From assembly GCF_027925385.1 (NCBI RefSeq), contig NZ_AP027142.1, forward strand, positions 912,001-976,000: a stretch of DNA of 64,000 bases, in the 5' to 3' direction. Below are positions 9,186 through 17,399 of the stretch, in pieces. A model generated the notes under the pieces. That model was not told the DNA's origin and searched no databases. It saw nothing but the letters and a program-made list of their open reading frames with translations. Within the stretch, counting starts at the first letter, position 1; the number at the start of each line of letters is the position of its first letter. The position numbers and the translations under genes were made by a program. Source of the DNA: Methylocystis iwaonis. Its GTDB lineage: Bacteria > Pseudomonadota > Alphaproteobacteria > Rhizobiales > Beijerinckiaceae.

Positions 9186-9623
9186 TCAGTCTTCGACGCC
9201 GGGGAAAGCGAATGCGCCAGCGATGCGCTTGCCCCAATGCGCGCCGATTGCGACTTCGGTCACGCAAGCGCCGCTGTGGGCGTGGACCATATGCGTGGCG
9301 GAGGTCGCGACGCCGAGATGCTTGGCGGGGAGGTGGTCGCGAAAACGAAATGCGAGAACGTCGCCGGGACGCAAATCGCGAACCGGGACGGCGCTGAAAT
9401 GGCGATGCGCGGCGTCGAGCAATGTTTCGCCGCCCAGGCTTTCCGCCCAATCGGGCGTATAGGGCGGGGCGGCTTCCGGCTCGTCGCCGACCACTTCGCG
9501 CCAGACGCCGCGCACGAGGCCCAGACAATCGCAGCCGACATGAATGAGCGACGCTTGATAGCGGTAAGGCGTGCCGATCCAGCGCCGCGCCGCCGCGATA
9601 ATCATCGAGCGTTGGCGGTTCAT
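9186..9623 (-). CDS. NlpC/P60-family cell-wall peptidase, GTA gp14-type
   Basis: 145-residue cysteine peptidase expected to sit in the tail tip and open peptidoglycan during DNA delivery. The catalytic Cys lies in 'HVGCDCLGLVRGV' (about residues 28-40) and the catalytic His in 'HMVHAHSG' (about residues 111-118). The N-terminus 'AARRWIGTPYRYQAS' is the usual beginning of the GTA/phage NlpC subfamily. The start overlaps the stop of the DUF2163 gene by 4 bases, indicating translational coupling. Confidence 0.93.
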   Translation of the reverse strand: MNRQRSMIIAAARRWIGTPYRYQASLIHVGCDCLGLVRGVWREVVGDEPEAAPPYTPDWAESLGGETLLDAAHRHFSAVPVRDLRPGDVLAFRFRDHLPAKHLGVATSATHMVHAHSGACVTEVAIGAHWGKRIAGAFAFPGVED

Positions 9624-10504
9624 CGAAAAAAGCTCCCCCCGTCCATCGCGGGCGCGAGAGCGCTCGGATAGGCGATCACGCGGTAATTGCCGGGCATATG
9701 CGGGAAGCCTCGAAAATTGACGATATTGTCGAACTTCTGCTGACAGGTCGCCGCGGATTTGTCGCAGCCTGCAACAAGCGAGACCCTATCGCCTGCGGCG
9801 ATTGCGCCGCCCGGCGGAGTCCAGAGAGCGACCGAGGCGCGCAGACCGTCCTGTCCGTGCGATTTGATTGTGAATCTGGCGCCGTCGTTTGCGCCACTCG
9901 TGAAGGTGAGCGCGCCGCCGGAGAAATATGCGCTATCGAAAACGCTCGCGAGATCGAGCGTCAATATGCCCCCTGAGAAGCCCATGACAGTCGCCGCCGT
10001 CTCGAAGGCGGCGAGGTCTACTCCGCACTGCGGATCGCCGAGATCAGCGGCGCACCCGCGCTGGAAGGCGCGGCCCTGCTGCTGGTCGAAGACATGGGCG
10101 TTGGAGCGCAGCTCCGCCGCGAAAGCGCGTTCGCCGCGCCGGACGTCTCCCATCGTCGCCACGTCGAGCAGCACGCGATCACTCACATTCGACCAATCGA
10201 CGAGCCATGTTTCGATCGAAGAGCCATCATAGAGACCATCGAGCAGATCGCTTTCGGTCAGGCCATCGTCCCGCAAGGCGCCGGATGCCTCGGCGGTTCC
10301 AGCGGCGAGCCCCAGATTTGTTTCGAGCTGCGAGGCTGAAAGTCCCGTATCGGCGCGAAAGGTCACGCCGTTGAAAATCAGGTCGCGATCATGATCCGTA
10401 AAGCCGAGGACGGCGCCGTCGTTCCTCGTGAGGCGCCAGCACTGGCAGAAGGTCGTGGCGACGGCGTCTAATTTTGCCTGCATGGCGGCGGAAAGCGTCA
10501 GCAT
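9620..10504 (-). CDS. DUF2163 tail protein, GTA gp13-type
   Basis: 294-residue tail-tip component. The N-terminal DUF2163 part contains 'CWRLTRNDGAVLGFTDHDRD', the C-terminal BR0599-type part contains 'GCDKSAATCQQKFDNIVNFR' and 'FPHMPGN', both diagnostic for this family. Cysteines at 'QRGCAADLGDPQCGV' and 'GCDKSAATC' suggest an iron-sulfur or other metal site, as known for RcGTA gp13. Located between the DUF2460 and peptidase genes as in other GTA clusters. Confidence 0.93.
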   Translation of the reverse strand: MLTLSAAMQAKLDAVATTFCQCWRLTRNDGAVLGFTDHDRDLIFNGVTFRADTGLSASQLETNLGLAAGTAEASGALRDDGLTESDLLDGLYDGSSIETWLVDWSNVSDRVLLDVATMGDVRRGERAFAAELRSNAHVFDQQQGRAFQRGCAADLGDPQCGVDLAAFETAATVMGFSGGILTLDLASVFDSAYFSGGALTFTSGANDGARFTIKSHGQDGLRASVALWTPPGGAIAAGDRVSLVAGCDKSAATCQQKFDNIVNFRGFPHMPGNYRVIAYPSALAPAMDGGSFFR

Positions 10505-10514
10505 CGTCGGTTAC

Positions 10515-11165
10515 TCAAACAGCGATTTCAATGATGGGGATTCTCGGAATCGCGCCGGCCTCGAAGGCCTGCATGTCGATCTCGAGAAAGTCGGCGTCGA
10601 AGCGCACGGGCACGTCGAAGAGATAACCGGCGGTCACGACGGCGCCCGGCGGCGGAATAGCGGCGGCCGTAAAAGCGACGACTCCCGTCGTATGATCGAC
10701 CGAAAAATTGGCGGCCGTTTTTTCCACACCATTCACCGCCACGCGCACGCTTCCAGCGACAGGCTTGGCGATGTCGCGCACATAGGCCGAAAAGGCGCCG
10801 CCATATGTTTTCACCAGCGGGAACGACGCACGCGCGCCATCGCCTGTCCCGAGTTTCTGGTCAATCGGCGCCGGCGCGACGCCGGGCGCGCAAGAGGCGT
10901 AATCGGCGCGGTCGCGCCAGCGAAAGCCATAGAGGCGGCCTCGCCGTTCTTCGAAGAAATCGATCACCTGCGCGAGCTGCGCCAAGGTCTTCACGCCATA
11001 GCCGGCCTCGTAACGACGTCGCGAATGCGCCCATCGCGCATTGCGCGACTCGCGGTTCGAGCCCAGCGTTACGATCTCCGTGCGCCGCTCCGGCCCGCCG
11101 CGTCCGTCGAGGGAGACGTCGAGAGGAAATCGAATTTCATGAAAGTCGTTCATGCCGTCTCTCAA
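10515..11165 (-). CDS. DUF2460 distal tail protein, GTA gp12-type
   Basis: 216-residue protein of the DUF2460 family, which forms the distal tail ring. Characteristic segments are 'FHEIRFPLDVSLDGRGGPER' near the N-terminus, 'FFEERRGRLYGFRWRDRADY' in the middle and a C-terminal 'PVRFDADFLEIDMQAFEAG'. It overlaps the tape-measure gene upstream by 4 bases. Length agrees with the family. Confidence 0.93.
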   Translation of the reverse strand: MRDGMNDFHEIRFPLDVSLDGRGGPERRTEIVTLGSNRESRNARWAHSRRRYEAGYGVKTLAQLAQVIDFFEERRGRLYGFRWRDRADYASCAPGVAPAPIDQKLGTGDGARASFPLVKTYGGAFSAYVRDIAKPVAGSVRVAVNGVEKTAANFSVDHTTGVVAFTAAAIPPPGAVVTAGYLFDVPVRFDADFLEIDMQAFEAGAIPRIPIIEIAV

Positions 11166-11749
11166 AGATTGCGTTGGCCGCGCGCGACGGCTCGCGCAAG
11201 CGCGCCGGTGATTTGTCCTTCGGAGCGGCGAAAGCTTTCCATGTCCTGAGCCGCGATGTTCACTGTCACCGAAACAGGCCGCCCATTTCCCTGCGGCGCG
11301 ACGACGCCCAACCGTCCGTCGGAGCCGCGCGCGAGCGGCATGACGGCTTCCGCCCCGCGCTCGCCCATCAACCCGGTCGAGGCGCCATTGGCGAAATAGG
11401 CGGGGCTTGCGATCACGCCGCCCTCTGCGAAAGGCGTTATTTGCTGATTGCCGAACGAACTGGCCAGTAGGCTCGAGAGATTGCCGACGAGCCCGTTCGT
11501 CAGCGCGCGCGTTCCATCGCGCAAGGCCAGGCGCGCCACAGACAGCGCGACGGTGGCGAGCGTATCGTTGAGGCTTTTTCCACTCGCCGCCGCAGCCATC
11601 AGGCCGTTTGTCAGCGTCTTTGCGGCCTTGTCGCTCGAGGCGTTGATCTGGTCGAGGAGCAGCTTCGTCGACTCGAGATTCTGCGTTGCGAACGGTAAAG
11701 CGGCGTCCGGCTGGTTGAAGACGTCGGGAAAATTATTGCCGTTGTTCAT
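11162..11749 (-). CDS. Short tape-measure protein, GTA gp11-type
   Basis: 195-residue protein, helical N-terminal half followed by 'FAEGGVIASPAYFANGASTG' and 'MGERGAEAVMPLARG', the conserved end of lambda-type tape-measure proteins reduced in GTAs. The small size is typical of a GTA with a short tail, and too small for a long-tailed phage. C-terminal 'VTVNIAAQDMESFRRSEGQI' also matches the family. Confidence 0.9.
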   Translation of the reverse strand: MNNGNNFPDVFNQPDAALPFATQNLESTKLLLDQINASSDKAAKTLTNGLMAAAASGKSLNDTLATVALSVARLALRDGTRALTNGLVGNLSSLLASSFGNQQITPFAEGGVIASPAYFANGASTGLMGERGAEAVMPLARGSDGRLGVVAPQGNGRPVSVTVNIAAQDMESFRRSEGQITGALARAVARGQRNL

Positions 11750-11915
11750 CTCGGCTCCGGTCGGGGAACTCCCGCATCATCGCGTCGAGCATTGCGCGGC
11801 TCGGCGGTCCCGCCGCGCGCCCATAAACGCCTTCCGTCGCGTGAAACAGCTCATGCGGCGTCATCGACCAAAAATCTCTTGGCGCAAGCCGCAGGACGCC
11901 CAGGCCGAAGGCCAT
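11733..11915 (-). CDS. Small tail assembly chaperone (TIGR02216/DUF2376 type)
   Basis: 60-residue protein with 'AMAFGLGVLRLAPRDFWSMT' and 'PHELFHATEG', which match the short chaperone encoded between the TAC_11 gene and the tape measure in GTA clusters. The match appears to begin a few residues upstream of this ATG ('PFPFSR'), but that extension has no obvious start codon and would overlap the preceding gene, so the true start is uncertain. Overlaps the tape-measure gene by 17 bases. Confidence 0.75.
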   Translation of the reverse strand: MAFGLGVLRLAPRDFWSMTPHELFHATEGVYGRAAGPPSRAMLDAMMREFPDRSRDEQRQ

Positions 11916-11977
11916 GGCGCGCGAAAACGGAAAGGGCGCGCGCGGGGAGGACGAGTGCGCCGCTACGTCGCTTTTCG

Positions 11978-12334
11978 CTATCGGGCGTCCTGCGGCGTCC
12001 GAGGGTTTGCGGGCGGCGGCTCCGGCGCATCGCCGAATGTCGCAGCCAGCAGGTCGGCTGCGATCCGCACATAGCCTGCAAGCCCGTCGGAAGCTTTCAT
12101 GAGTGAGACCTGATCGTCGGTCAGCGCATGGCCGGCGCCGCGCAGACCGCAGCCGATGATGCGCAGAATGTCTCTCGCCGAGAGCCTGTTCGCCTCGAAG
12201 CGTTCCGCGAGCGCGACCAGGTCTTGCGCGCCGAAGCCGCTTTCGAGCTCCGCGAGCGCGCCGAGGGTCAGGCAGAGGGTATAGACTTTGCCGTCGAGCA
12301 GCGCGTCGATCTCGCCGCGTTTCGCATTCGCCAT
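11978..12334 (-). CDS. Gene transfer agent family protein, tail assembly chaperone (TAC_11/DUF3356)
   Basis: 118-residue protein starting 'MANAKRGEIDALLDGK'. The sequence 'YTLCLTLGALAELESGFG' followed by 'ARDILRIIGCGLRGAGH' is the GTA gp10 pattern. It is expected to chaperone the tape measure during tail assembly. Start at 12334, 8 bases after the stop of the major tail protein; the C-terminus is Pro-rich and ends with TAG at 11978. Confidence 0.88.
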   Translation of the reverse strand: MANAKRGEIDALLDGKVYTLCLTLGALAELESGFGAQDLVALAERFEANRLSARDILRIIGCGLRGAGHALTDDQVSLMKASDGLAGYVRIAADLLAATFGDAPEPPPANPRTPQDAR

Positions 12335-12342
12335 CGCAAGCC

Positions 12343-12756
12343 TCACATCGCGCTGAAGGTAAGCGCGCCCGCGGAATCGAGGGCGATGTCGAAGGTGATC
12401 TCTGCCGCATGCTCGCCGCGATAGTCGAGATTGGAGATCTGGAACGGACCCTGCAAAATCCCGAAATTTGGAATAATGATCTGCCAGTCGCGCAGCAGGC
12501 CGTCGAAGAATGTCTGGCGGAGCATCAAGTCCGACGATTGGTCCTTGAAGATGCCGGTTCCGGAGACGCTGGCGCGCTTGACGCCGGCGCCGTCCAACAG
12601 CTCCCGCCAACGCCCGGTGGATTCCGCGTCGGTGACGTCGACTGTATCAGCGTTGAGCGCAATGCGCCGCGTGCGAAGCCCGGCGATGGTGACGAAGACG
12701 CCGGCGCCGTCGCCAATTTTGAGAAGAAGGTCCTTGCCTTTCTGGGCGGCCATCAT
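12343..12756 (-). CDS. Major tail tube protein, TP901-1 family, GTA gp9-type
   Basis: 137-residue tail tube subunit. Family signs are 'AQKGKDLLLKIGDG' at the start, 'ADTVDVTDAESTGRWRELLD' in the first third and 'FQISNLDYRGEHAAEITFDI' near the end. Two consecutive ATG codons (12756 and 12753) can start it; either overlaps the stop of the DUF3168 gene in an ATGA-type junction. Confidence 0.93.
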   Translation of the reverse strand: MMAAQKGKDLLLKIGDGAGVFVTIAGLRTRRIALNADTVDVTDAESTGRWRELLDGAGVKRASVSGTGIFKDQSSDLMLRQTFFDGLLRDWQIIIPNFGILQGPFQISNLDYRGEHAAEITFDIALDSAGALTFSAM

Positions 12757-13178
12757 GGTCCCTCGGGTTCGAGATATTCCGTTACAGCGCGAAATGTCAT
12801 TGCAACGCGCGCGAAGCGCCCGTTCTGATCGCGCTTCGTCTCCAGCGAGACGAAGCGCAGATCGACGAGCGCATGGCCGTCGAGCGCCAGCGGCGCATCA
12901 TCGAGCAGGTCGATGATCTGCTGAGCCGCGCCGAGCGCGGCGCTCGTCCCGCGTTGCGTCGTTACAATTGCGAGCGTGAAATAGTGTTCGGCGCCGCGCG
13001 ACGATTGCGCGGACCGATCTCGCATCTGGGCGTCGGCAAAGAGCGCATAAGGCGTCTCTACGCCGCGTGGCGCCTCGTCGTATATTTTCGCGCCGCCAAG
13101 TGCGTCGACGAGCGCCGCATTTGCCGCAAGCCGCGCGATGATTGCCTTGCGCAGCGCAAGGATGGGAGAGCCGCTCAT
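12753..13178 (-). CDS. DUF3168 tail terminator protein, GTA gp8-type
   Basis: 141-residue protein with the family opening 'LRKAIIARLAANAALVDALG' and 'IYDEAPRGVETPYALF', and the middle motif 'RGAEHYFTLAIVTTQRG'. Expected to cap the tail tube at the head side. Next to the head-closure gene upstream and the tail tube gene downstream, as in other GTA clusters. Confidence 0.92.
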   Translation of the reverse strand: MSGSPILALRKAIIARLAANAALVDALGGAKIYDEAPRGVETPYALFADAQMRDRSAQSSRGAEHYFTLAIVTTQRGTSAALGAAQQIIDLLDDAPLALDGHALVDLRFVSLETKRDQNGRFARVAMTFRAVTEYLEPEGP

Positions 13179-13188
13179 GGGCTTTTCC

Positions 13189-13518
13189 TCATGAGAATTC
13201 TTCGCAAAGACATCTCAAAAAGCGTCGCTTCTCGTCGATGTCGGCGACGCTCTTGATGATGAGCTTGCGGCCGCGGAAATCGAAACGCATCTGGCTCTGC
13301 ACGTCGGCGCGCCAACGGATCGTCACGGTAACTTTGCGCGATTGTTCGAGGCGCTGTTCGATAAATTGCTCTTCCGCGCCCTGCGTTTCGATCTGCGCCC
13401 ACAGCCGGGCGAGCGGCGTATAAAGGCGCATGAAGCCGCCGACGTCGTCTCGAGCGTCCGTAGGCGCCTCCAGCGTCACGCGCTGACGCATGGCTCCAAT
13501 TGTGGGGCGCGCGCTCAT
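13189..13518 (-). CDS. Head closure protein (SPP1 gp16-like), GTA gp7-type
   Basis: 109-residue head-tail joining protein. Start chosen at 13518 ('MSARPTIGAMRQRVTLEAPT'), since homologues begin with 'G.LRxRVTLE'; the longer upstream frame runs inside the connector gene. 'WAQIETQGAEEQFIEQRLEQ' and 'IRWRADVQSQMRFDFRGR' are the usual conserved segments. Its start overlaps the connector stop by 4 bases. Confidence 0.88.
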   Translation of the reverse strand: MSARPTIGAMRQRVTLEAPTDARDDVGGFMRLYTPLARLWAQIETQGAEEQFIEQRLEQSRKVTVTIRWRADVQSQMRFDFRGRKLIIKSVADIDEKRRFLRCLCEEFS

Positions 13519-14090
13519 GACAGCCGCCTGCGCCGAAACGGAGCCGCAAGCTGCAGGACAGAACTCGGAAGCGCATCGTCGGCTTCGTCGCCACGTTTTT
13601 CCCACCAATGTGCGACGAGAGTCAGGATGGCGCGCCGCAGCGGCTCGGGCGTCTCATTTGCAAGGTCGCCATAGCCAACCGTGAAGTCGATTTCGATCGC
13701 ATCGGCGCCGCGTTCTGCAGCCGGCGGCGTGACGGAAAAGATCACGCGTCCCTCGTCATTTGCCGCCGACGCGCGATAGCTTTGCGGTTCGATTGCTTTC
13801 GCTACGCCGCTGGCGTCATAAATTCGGATGGCGCCGACCGACCGGAACGGCGCAAAAGGAATGATGAGGCGCGATGCGGTCGCGACGCTTTTGGGCCAAG
13901 CGTCATAGACGAGCCGCCAGCTTTGGGTAACGAAAAGTCGCCGCGTATAGGCTTCGAGAGTCATCCGGGCTGAAACGATCAGCGCCTGAATGAGCGGGTC
14001 TTCGTCGCTGGCGTCTTCGCGAAGCCATGACTTCGCCTCCGCGAGCGCGACCGGTTCGATCGCGGGCGCGCCAATGAGCATCGGTCGCAT
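13515..14090 (-). CDS. Head-tail connector (adaptor) protein, GTA gp6-type
   Basis: 191-residue protein of the gp6/phiE125 gp8-like connector family: 'EPVALAEAKSWLREDASDED' at the N-terminus, helix 'LIQALIVSARMTLEAYTRR', then 'DFTVGYGDLANETPEPLRRA' and 'ILTLVAHWWEKRGDE'. Forms the ring between portal and head closure protein. It sits between the capsid and head-closure genes. Confidence 0.92.
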   Translation of the reverse strand: MRPMLIGAPAIEPVALAEAKSWLREDASDEDPLIQALIVSARMTLEAYTRRLFVTQSWRLVYDAWPKSVATASRLIIPFAPFRSVGAIRIYDASGVAKAIEPQSYRASAANDEGRVIFSVTPPAAERGADAIEIDFTVGYGDLANETPEPLRRAILTLVAHWWEKRGDEADDALPSSVLQLAAPFRRRRLS

Positions 14091-14150
14091 GCCGGCTCCT
14101 GTTGAATAATGGGAGAGAGACCCGCGGCGCCGGCGCCGCGGGTCGCGGGA

Positions 14151-15377
14151 TCATGAAACGCCGAGCTTCAAAAGCTTGATCGCCTCGAAATTCTGCACGC
14201 CGCCGCCGACGCGTTTCGTGGTGTAGAAGAGCACATAGGGCTTTGCGGAATAGGGATCGCGCAGCACGCGGATGCCGACGCGATCCACGACGATATAGCC
14301 GCGCTCGAAATCGCCAAAGGCGATGGAGAGGCTGTTCGCGCCGGGGTCCGGCATGTCCTCGGCTTCGACAATCGGGAAATTGATCAGCGACGCCAGGCCA
14401 TTCGCGTTTTCCGGCGGCGCCCAGATATAGTCGCCCGTCGTTGTCTTGAACTGGCGGATCAGCGACTGCGTGCGCCGGCCCATCACCCATTTGCCGTTCT
14501 GGCGGTATCCGGCGCGCAGCGCGTAAACCAGATTGAACAGCACGTCGGAAGGATTGGTCGCCGGAAAGGCGCCTGAGACGCCGGTGGCGACATAACCGAT
14601 ATTGCCCCACGACCAGCTCGTATCGGCGACGGTGGTGTAGGAGAGGAAGCCTTTCGGCTTGTTCACGCCGTCGCCGCTGACGAAGGCGGCGCCTTCCTGC
14701 TCGGAAAAAGCCACTTGCACTTCGTCGGCGATCCATTGCTCGATATCGACGACTGAATCGTCGAGCAGCGCCTGGGTCGCTGCGGGCATGGCGTAAAGCT
14801 CCATCGCCGGAAAGGTCATGTCGGCGATTTGCTGGTTTGCGGTCTGTGGACGCGCGTCGGTTTCCGCCACCCAGCCGGCGGCCGGTCCGGTCGTCGAATA
14901 GGCGCGGCGTAGCGTCTGCGTCGAAATCTCGCGCACGCTGGCGATGGCGCGGATCGGCGACAGTTTCGCAAGGCGGCGCAGGATTTCGCGTTCGGCCGGA
15001 ACCGGCACGAGATAGCCGCCGTCAGGGCCAGAGGCGCCGGACATCGCCTTGGCTTCGAGCGCCTTCAAGCCCCCAGCTTCGCCCGAGCGCATATAATGGT
15101 TGAAGGCCGATTTGTGTTCTCGCGCGCCATGCTCCTCCGGAGCCGCGCCGCCGATGCGCGGTCGCGCGAGGTCGAGCGCCAGCCGATCGAGACGGCTTTT
15201 GGTTTCATCCAGCGCCTGGTCGATGCGTGCGAGTTTTTCCTCGGTGACGACATCCGCGCTCATGCGCGTTTCGATTTGCGCCAGACGTTCGTCATTGGCT
15301 TCCTTGAAGGTGGAGAAGGCGCGGTTGAGATCGTCGACGATTGGCGCGCCGGCGGATTTTATTTCGATGGATGACAT
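14151..15377 (-). CDS. Major capsid protein, HK97 family, GTA gp5-type
   Basis: 408-residue capsid subunit. The N-terminal ~100 residues are a charged, helical scaffold-like delta domain ('LNRAFSTFKEANDERLAQIE') removed by the protease in HK97-type capsids. The HK97 fold begins near 'AMSGASGPDGGYLVPVPAER', a motif found at the cleavage site of GTA capsids, and continues with 'AYSTTGPAAGWVAETDARP' and 'YIVVDRVGIRVLRDPYS'. Start chosen at 15377; the upstream extension (to 15506) overlaps the protease gene end and does not look like capsid. Confidence 0.95.
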   Translation of the reverse strand: MSSIEIKSAGAPIVDDLNRAFSTFKEANDERLAQIETRMSADVVTEEKLARIDQALDETKSRLDRLALDLARPRIGGAAPEEHGAREHKSAFNHYMRSGEAGGLKALEAKAMSGASGPDGGYLVPVPAEREILRRLAKLSPIRAIASVREISTQTLRRAYSTTGPAAGWVAETDARPQTANQQIADMTFPAMELYAMPAATQALLDDSVVDIEQWIADEVQVAFSEQEGAAFVSGDGVNKPKGFLSYTTVADTSWSWGNIGYVATGVSGAFPATNPSDVLFNLVYALRAGYRQNGKWVMGRRTQSLIRQFKTTTGDYIWAPPENANGLASLINFPIVEAEDMPDPGANSLSIAFGDFERGYIVVDRVGIRVLRDPYSAKPYVLFYTTKRVGGGVQNFEAIKLLKLGVS

Positions 15378-15502
15378 TGGGGCCTCGAGCAGCGCACAGA
15401 AAATCGCGCCGGCGGCGGCCAGCGTGAAAATGTTCTGCGCATGTTGAAAAAACCGTCTTGCACTCTCTTCCCACGACCGACGGCGCGTCGCGGTTATGGC
15501 GG

Positions 15503-16075
15503 TCAAAGCCGCGCGCTTTGCAGCCTATGCTGAAAGCGCAGCGCCGCCTCCTGCGCTCGCAAGCGGGCCAGCGCCGCGCGCATATCGTCGGGCGTACGCG
15601 CGGCGATGCGTTTCACGGCCTCGATGCGGGCCTGTGTGAGCATGGGAAATGTCACGATCGAGATTTCCCAAAGGTCGATCGCCTGCAACCGTCGCAGGCC
15701 GCTCGCCTTATCCGTCGTCGCGCGCTCGGTCTTGAAGCCGATCGAGAGCCCGTCGACGGCGCCGGCGCGCAGAAGCGACAGCGCTTCGCGGGCGCGCGCC
15801 ACGGAGAGATCGAGGCGGCCCGTGACCTTCAAGCCTTTGGCGTCCTCGACAATCGTGGTCCAGACGCCAATCGGCTCGGCCGCGTTATGCTGCCAAAGCA
15901 TTTTCACGCCGGCGGCGCCGCGTTTGGCGAGAGAGCGCGCGAAGGCGCCTTTCATCACAATGTCGCCGCCCGTGTCGGCGACGCCGAAGAGCGAGGCATA
16001 GCCTTCGATAGTCCCCGCCGCGCTCGTGCGCGCGAGCGGCGTGTCGGCGCGTTTGGTTTCTGGCGGAGCCTTCAA
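15503..16075 (-). CDS. Prohead protease, HK97/U35 family, GTA gp4-type
   Basis: 190-residue serine protease that matures the capsid. Motifs: 'GTIEGYASLFGVADTGGDIV', 'LWQHNAAEPIGVW' (catalytic His) and 'AVDGLSIGFKT' (catalytic Ser). The best start is a TTG at 16075, with GGGAGAG just upstream and a 4-base TTGA overlap with the preceding small gene; the frame is open for another 100 codons upstream, but that part lacks family similarity. Confidence 0.93.
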   Translation of the reverse strand: MKAPPETKRADTPLARTSAAGTIEGYASLFGVADTGGDIVMKGAFARSLAKRGAAGVKMLWQHNAAEPIGVWTTIVEDAKGLKVTGRLDLSVARAREALSLLRAGAVDGLSIGFKTERATTDKASGLRRLQAIDLWEISIVTFPMLTQARIEAVKRIAARTPDDMRAALARLRAQEAALRFQHRLQSARL

Positions 16076-16233
16076 GCTTTCTCTCCCGACGCGGGATGAG
16101 CTGCCGAGCCGCGCGCATGCATGCGCATCAGCACTTGCACGAAGGTCTTGAACACGTCCGAGGGATCGTCGGCGCGGCGCGTCATGCGTCGTTTGACGCG
16201 GTTGGCGAAAAGAAGTCGTTTGAGATGCGTCAT
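16072..16233 (-). CDS. Hypothetical 53-residue basic protein between portal block and protease
   Basis: Short Arg/Lys-rich protein beginning 'MTHLKRLLFANRVKRRMT' behind a GGGAG ribosome-binding site. Coupled by 4-base overlaps to the gene before (16230) and the protease after it. Small genes in this position occur in several GTA clusters, but I do not recognise a family. Confidence 0.55.
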   Translation of the reverse strand: MTHLKRLLFANRVKRRMTRRADDPSDVFKTFVQVLMRMHARGSAAHPASGEKA

Positions 16234-16418
16234 GAGTCGCTCCCACAGCGTCGGTTGAATCTGGCGAGTTCGCGCACGAAGGCGTCGATCCGCCGTGTCG
16301 CCTCGCCCAGCTCGCGCAGGGCGAGATGGGCCTGGGCCGTCGCGACGCAGGCCCACAGAAAGAGCGCGAGATGAGCAAGATCGCCGCGCTCGAGTATGGC
16401 GTCGAGTATGTCGGACAT
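16230..16418 (-). CDS. Hypothetical 62-residue protein with a hydrophobic helix
   Basis: Starts 'MSDILDAILERGDLAHLALF' and has one hydrophobic helix at about residues 16-33 followed by an amphipathic helix 'LRELGEATRRIDAFVRELAR'. It overlaps the next small gene by 4 bases. A short membrane-associated protein in this position is common in GTA clusters of Hyphomicrobiales (the gp3.x slot); function unknown. Confidence 0.6.
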   Translation of the reverse strand: MSDILDAILERGDLAHLALFLWACVATAQAHLALRELGEATRRIDAFVRELARFNRRCGSDS

Positions 16419-16465
16419 GAAAGCGTGGTTTCCAGCAGGGAAGGCGTATCATTAGAAAAGGTAAC

Positions 16466-16637
16466 TAGCCGACCGGCGTTGTAATCGAAGGGGAGGGGGC
16501 CATAGCCCGGCTGCAGTCACACGTGAATCTGCACGCGCGTGCGGCAGCACGATCTGGCGCCAGAAGGCGCGATGCGCTTCACTGTAGTTGGAAAAAGTGT
16601 TGTCGCCGGGCAGGCCGAGGATCGGCGGCGGGACGCC
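16466..16637 (-). pseudogene. Portal gene relic B (second copy, codons about 292-348)
   Basis: Nearly the same DNA as 18694-18860 of the intact portal gene: 'CCCGGCTGCAG', 'GGCGCCAGAAGGCGCGATGC' and 'GTTGTCGCCGGGCAGG' are shared in the same order and spacing, with scattered substitutions and small deletions that shift the frame in the 'LVTRVQKSFQ' part. It lies directly after the stop of the immunity-like gene at 16658. Together with relic A (17728-17848) it rebuilds an uninterrupted portal segment apart from about 27 bases. Confidence 0.9.
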
Positions 16638-16657
16638 GGTCCCGACGCGGCGCGGCG

Positions 16658-16978
16658 TTACCGTATATAAGGCCGCGTGATGACGTCGCAGGTGTCATCG
16701 CGGATCAGGAGATTCTCTTCTCCGAAAACCTCCCAGAAAATCTCCGGGATCATCCGAATGAATTCCGAGCGGTCCTTGTTCCACTGGACCATGAAGTTGG
16801 CTTTGGGATGAAATCCGTAGTCTGCGTCGATTTCGATCCCGCGAGCAGACGGCTCGCCGACGTCGGAAATCCAGAAATAATGGAGAATTTCGGCGTATTT
16901 TGACTGGGCCAGCGCGATGCGTTCGATTGTCTGCTCGACTGGTAACGCGCTAGCGATAGAGAATGAAATCGACATCAT
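16658..16978 (-). CDS. Putative immunity protein B, paralogue of the gene at 17859
   Basis: 106 residues (105 from the second ATG). It aligns along most of its length with the protein at 17859-18167: both have 'YFWIS.VGE', 'F(M/L)(V/I)QWNK(D/E)RSE' and '(V/I)F(G/..)(E/K)(E/D)N(L/V)LIRD'. No signal peptide or membrane segment, so cytoplasmic. It starts 6 bases after the stop of a truncated toxin tail that is itself a paralogue of the toxin preceding the other copy. Conserved tail-plus-partner pairing is the main argument for an immunity role; the family itself is not one I can name. Confidence 0.65.
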   Translation of the reverse strand: MMSISFSIASALPVEQTIERIALAQSKYAEILHYFWISDVGEPSARGIEIDADYGFHPKANFMVQWNKDRSEFIRMIPEIFWEVFGEENLLIRDDTCDVITRPYIR

Positions 16979-16983
16979 GAGCC

Positions 16984-17131
16984 TCAGAAGAGATAGTGGA
17001 GTCTGCCGCTTTGGTCGATCACCCAGAGACGCTTCAAGCCCGGGATTGGATACGTCCGAAATTGCGCGATAACCTCTTCAATCGTCACGGGCGTGTCCAT
17101 CAGATTGATCAAGATATTTTCGGACCACTAG
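16984..17131 (-). pseudogene. Truncated CdiA-CT-like toxin tail B
   Basis: 48 codons reading 'SENILINLMDTPVTIEEVIA' through 'QFRTYPIPGLKRLWVID' to 'LHYLF' and a TGA at 16984, closely similar to the last 48 residues of the toxin at 18175-18603. A TAG lies in frame two codons before the similarity starts, so no start or catalytic region remains. It is a displaced 3' end of a toxin gene that kept its downstream partner gene. Confidence 0.85.
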
Positions 17132-17175
17132 GAGTTGCAATCCTCTTAACGATGAAAATGTATGCAGGACCCCAA

Positions 17176-17399
17176 TCACCAATCTTCCGAGAGACTGAAA
17201 AACACCTTATTTGGCTTGAGACCAAGCCAGAGGTTCTCGATCTCGGGTGCGGCGTTCTGGCTCTCGAGGGCAACAGAAATGAAGGTCTGCAATTTTTCGA
17301 GGCCAGGAAGCTCGAAATACGACAGAGACTCCCTTATCGCCGCATCTAGCCTTTGCTGTTCTCCTTTTGGTGTCGCTGCTTTGCGGGGCGCTGAGATTG
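17176..17399 (-). pseudogene. Unrecognised reading frame in the toxin/immunity block
   Basis: A frame immediately after the DUF4926 stop codon that reads 'PKGEQQRLDAAIRESLSYFE', 'LPGLEKLQTFISVALESQNA' and 'ENLWLGLKPNKVFFSLSEDW' to a TGA at 17176. Codon use and amino-acid pattern look like a real protein, but there is no ATG or GTG start, and a neighbouring frame ('GPAYIFIVKRIATPSGPKIS') seems to continue it after a frameshift. It may be the remnant of a third immunity or toxin gene. Confidence 0.35.

Noticed and set aside
11733..12410. 225-codon minus-strand frame covering the tail chaperones
   Set aside because: Only its last 60 codons look like a real protein (the small chaperone); the rest is the shifted shadow of the TAC_11 and tail tube genes.
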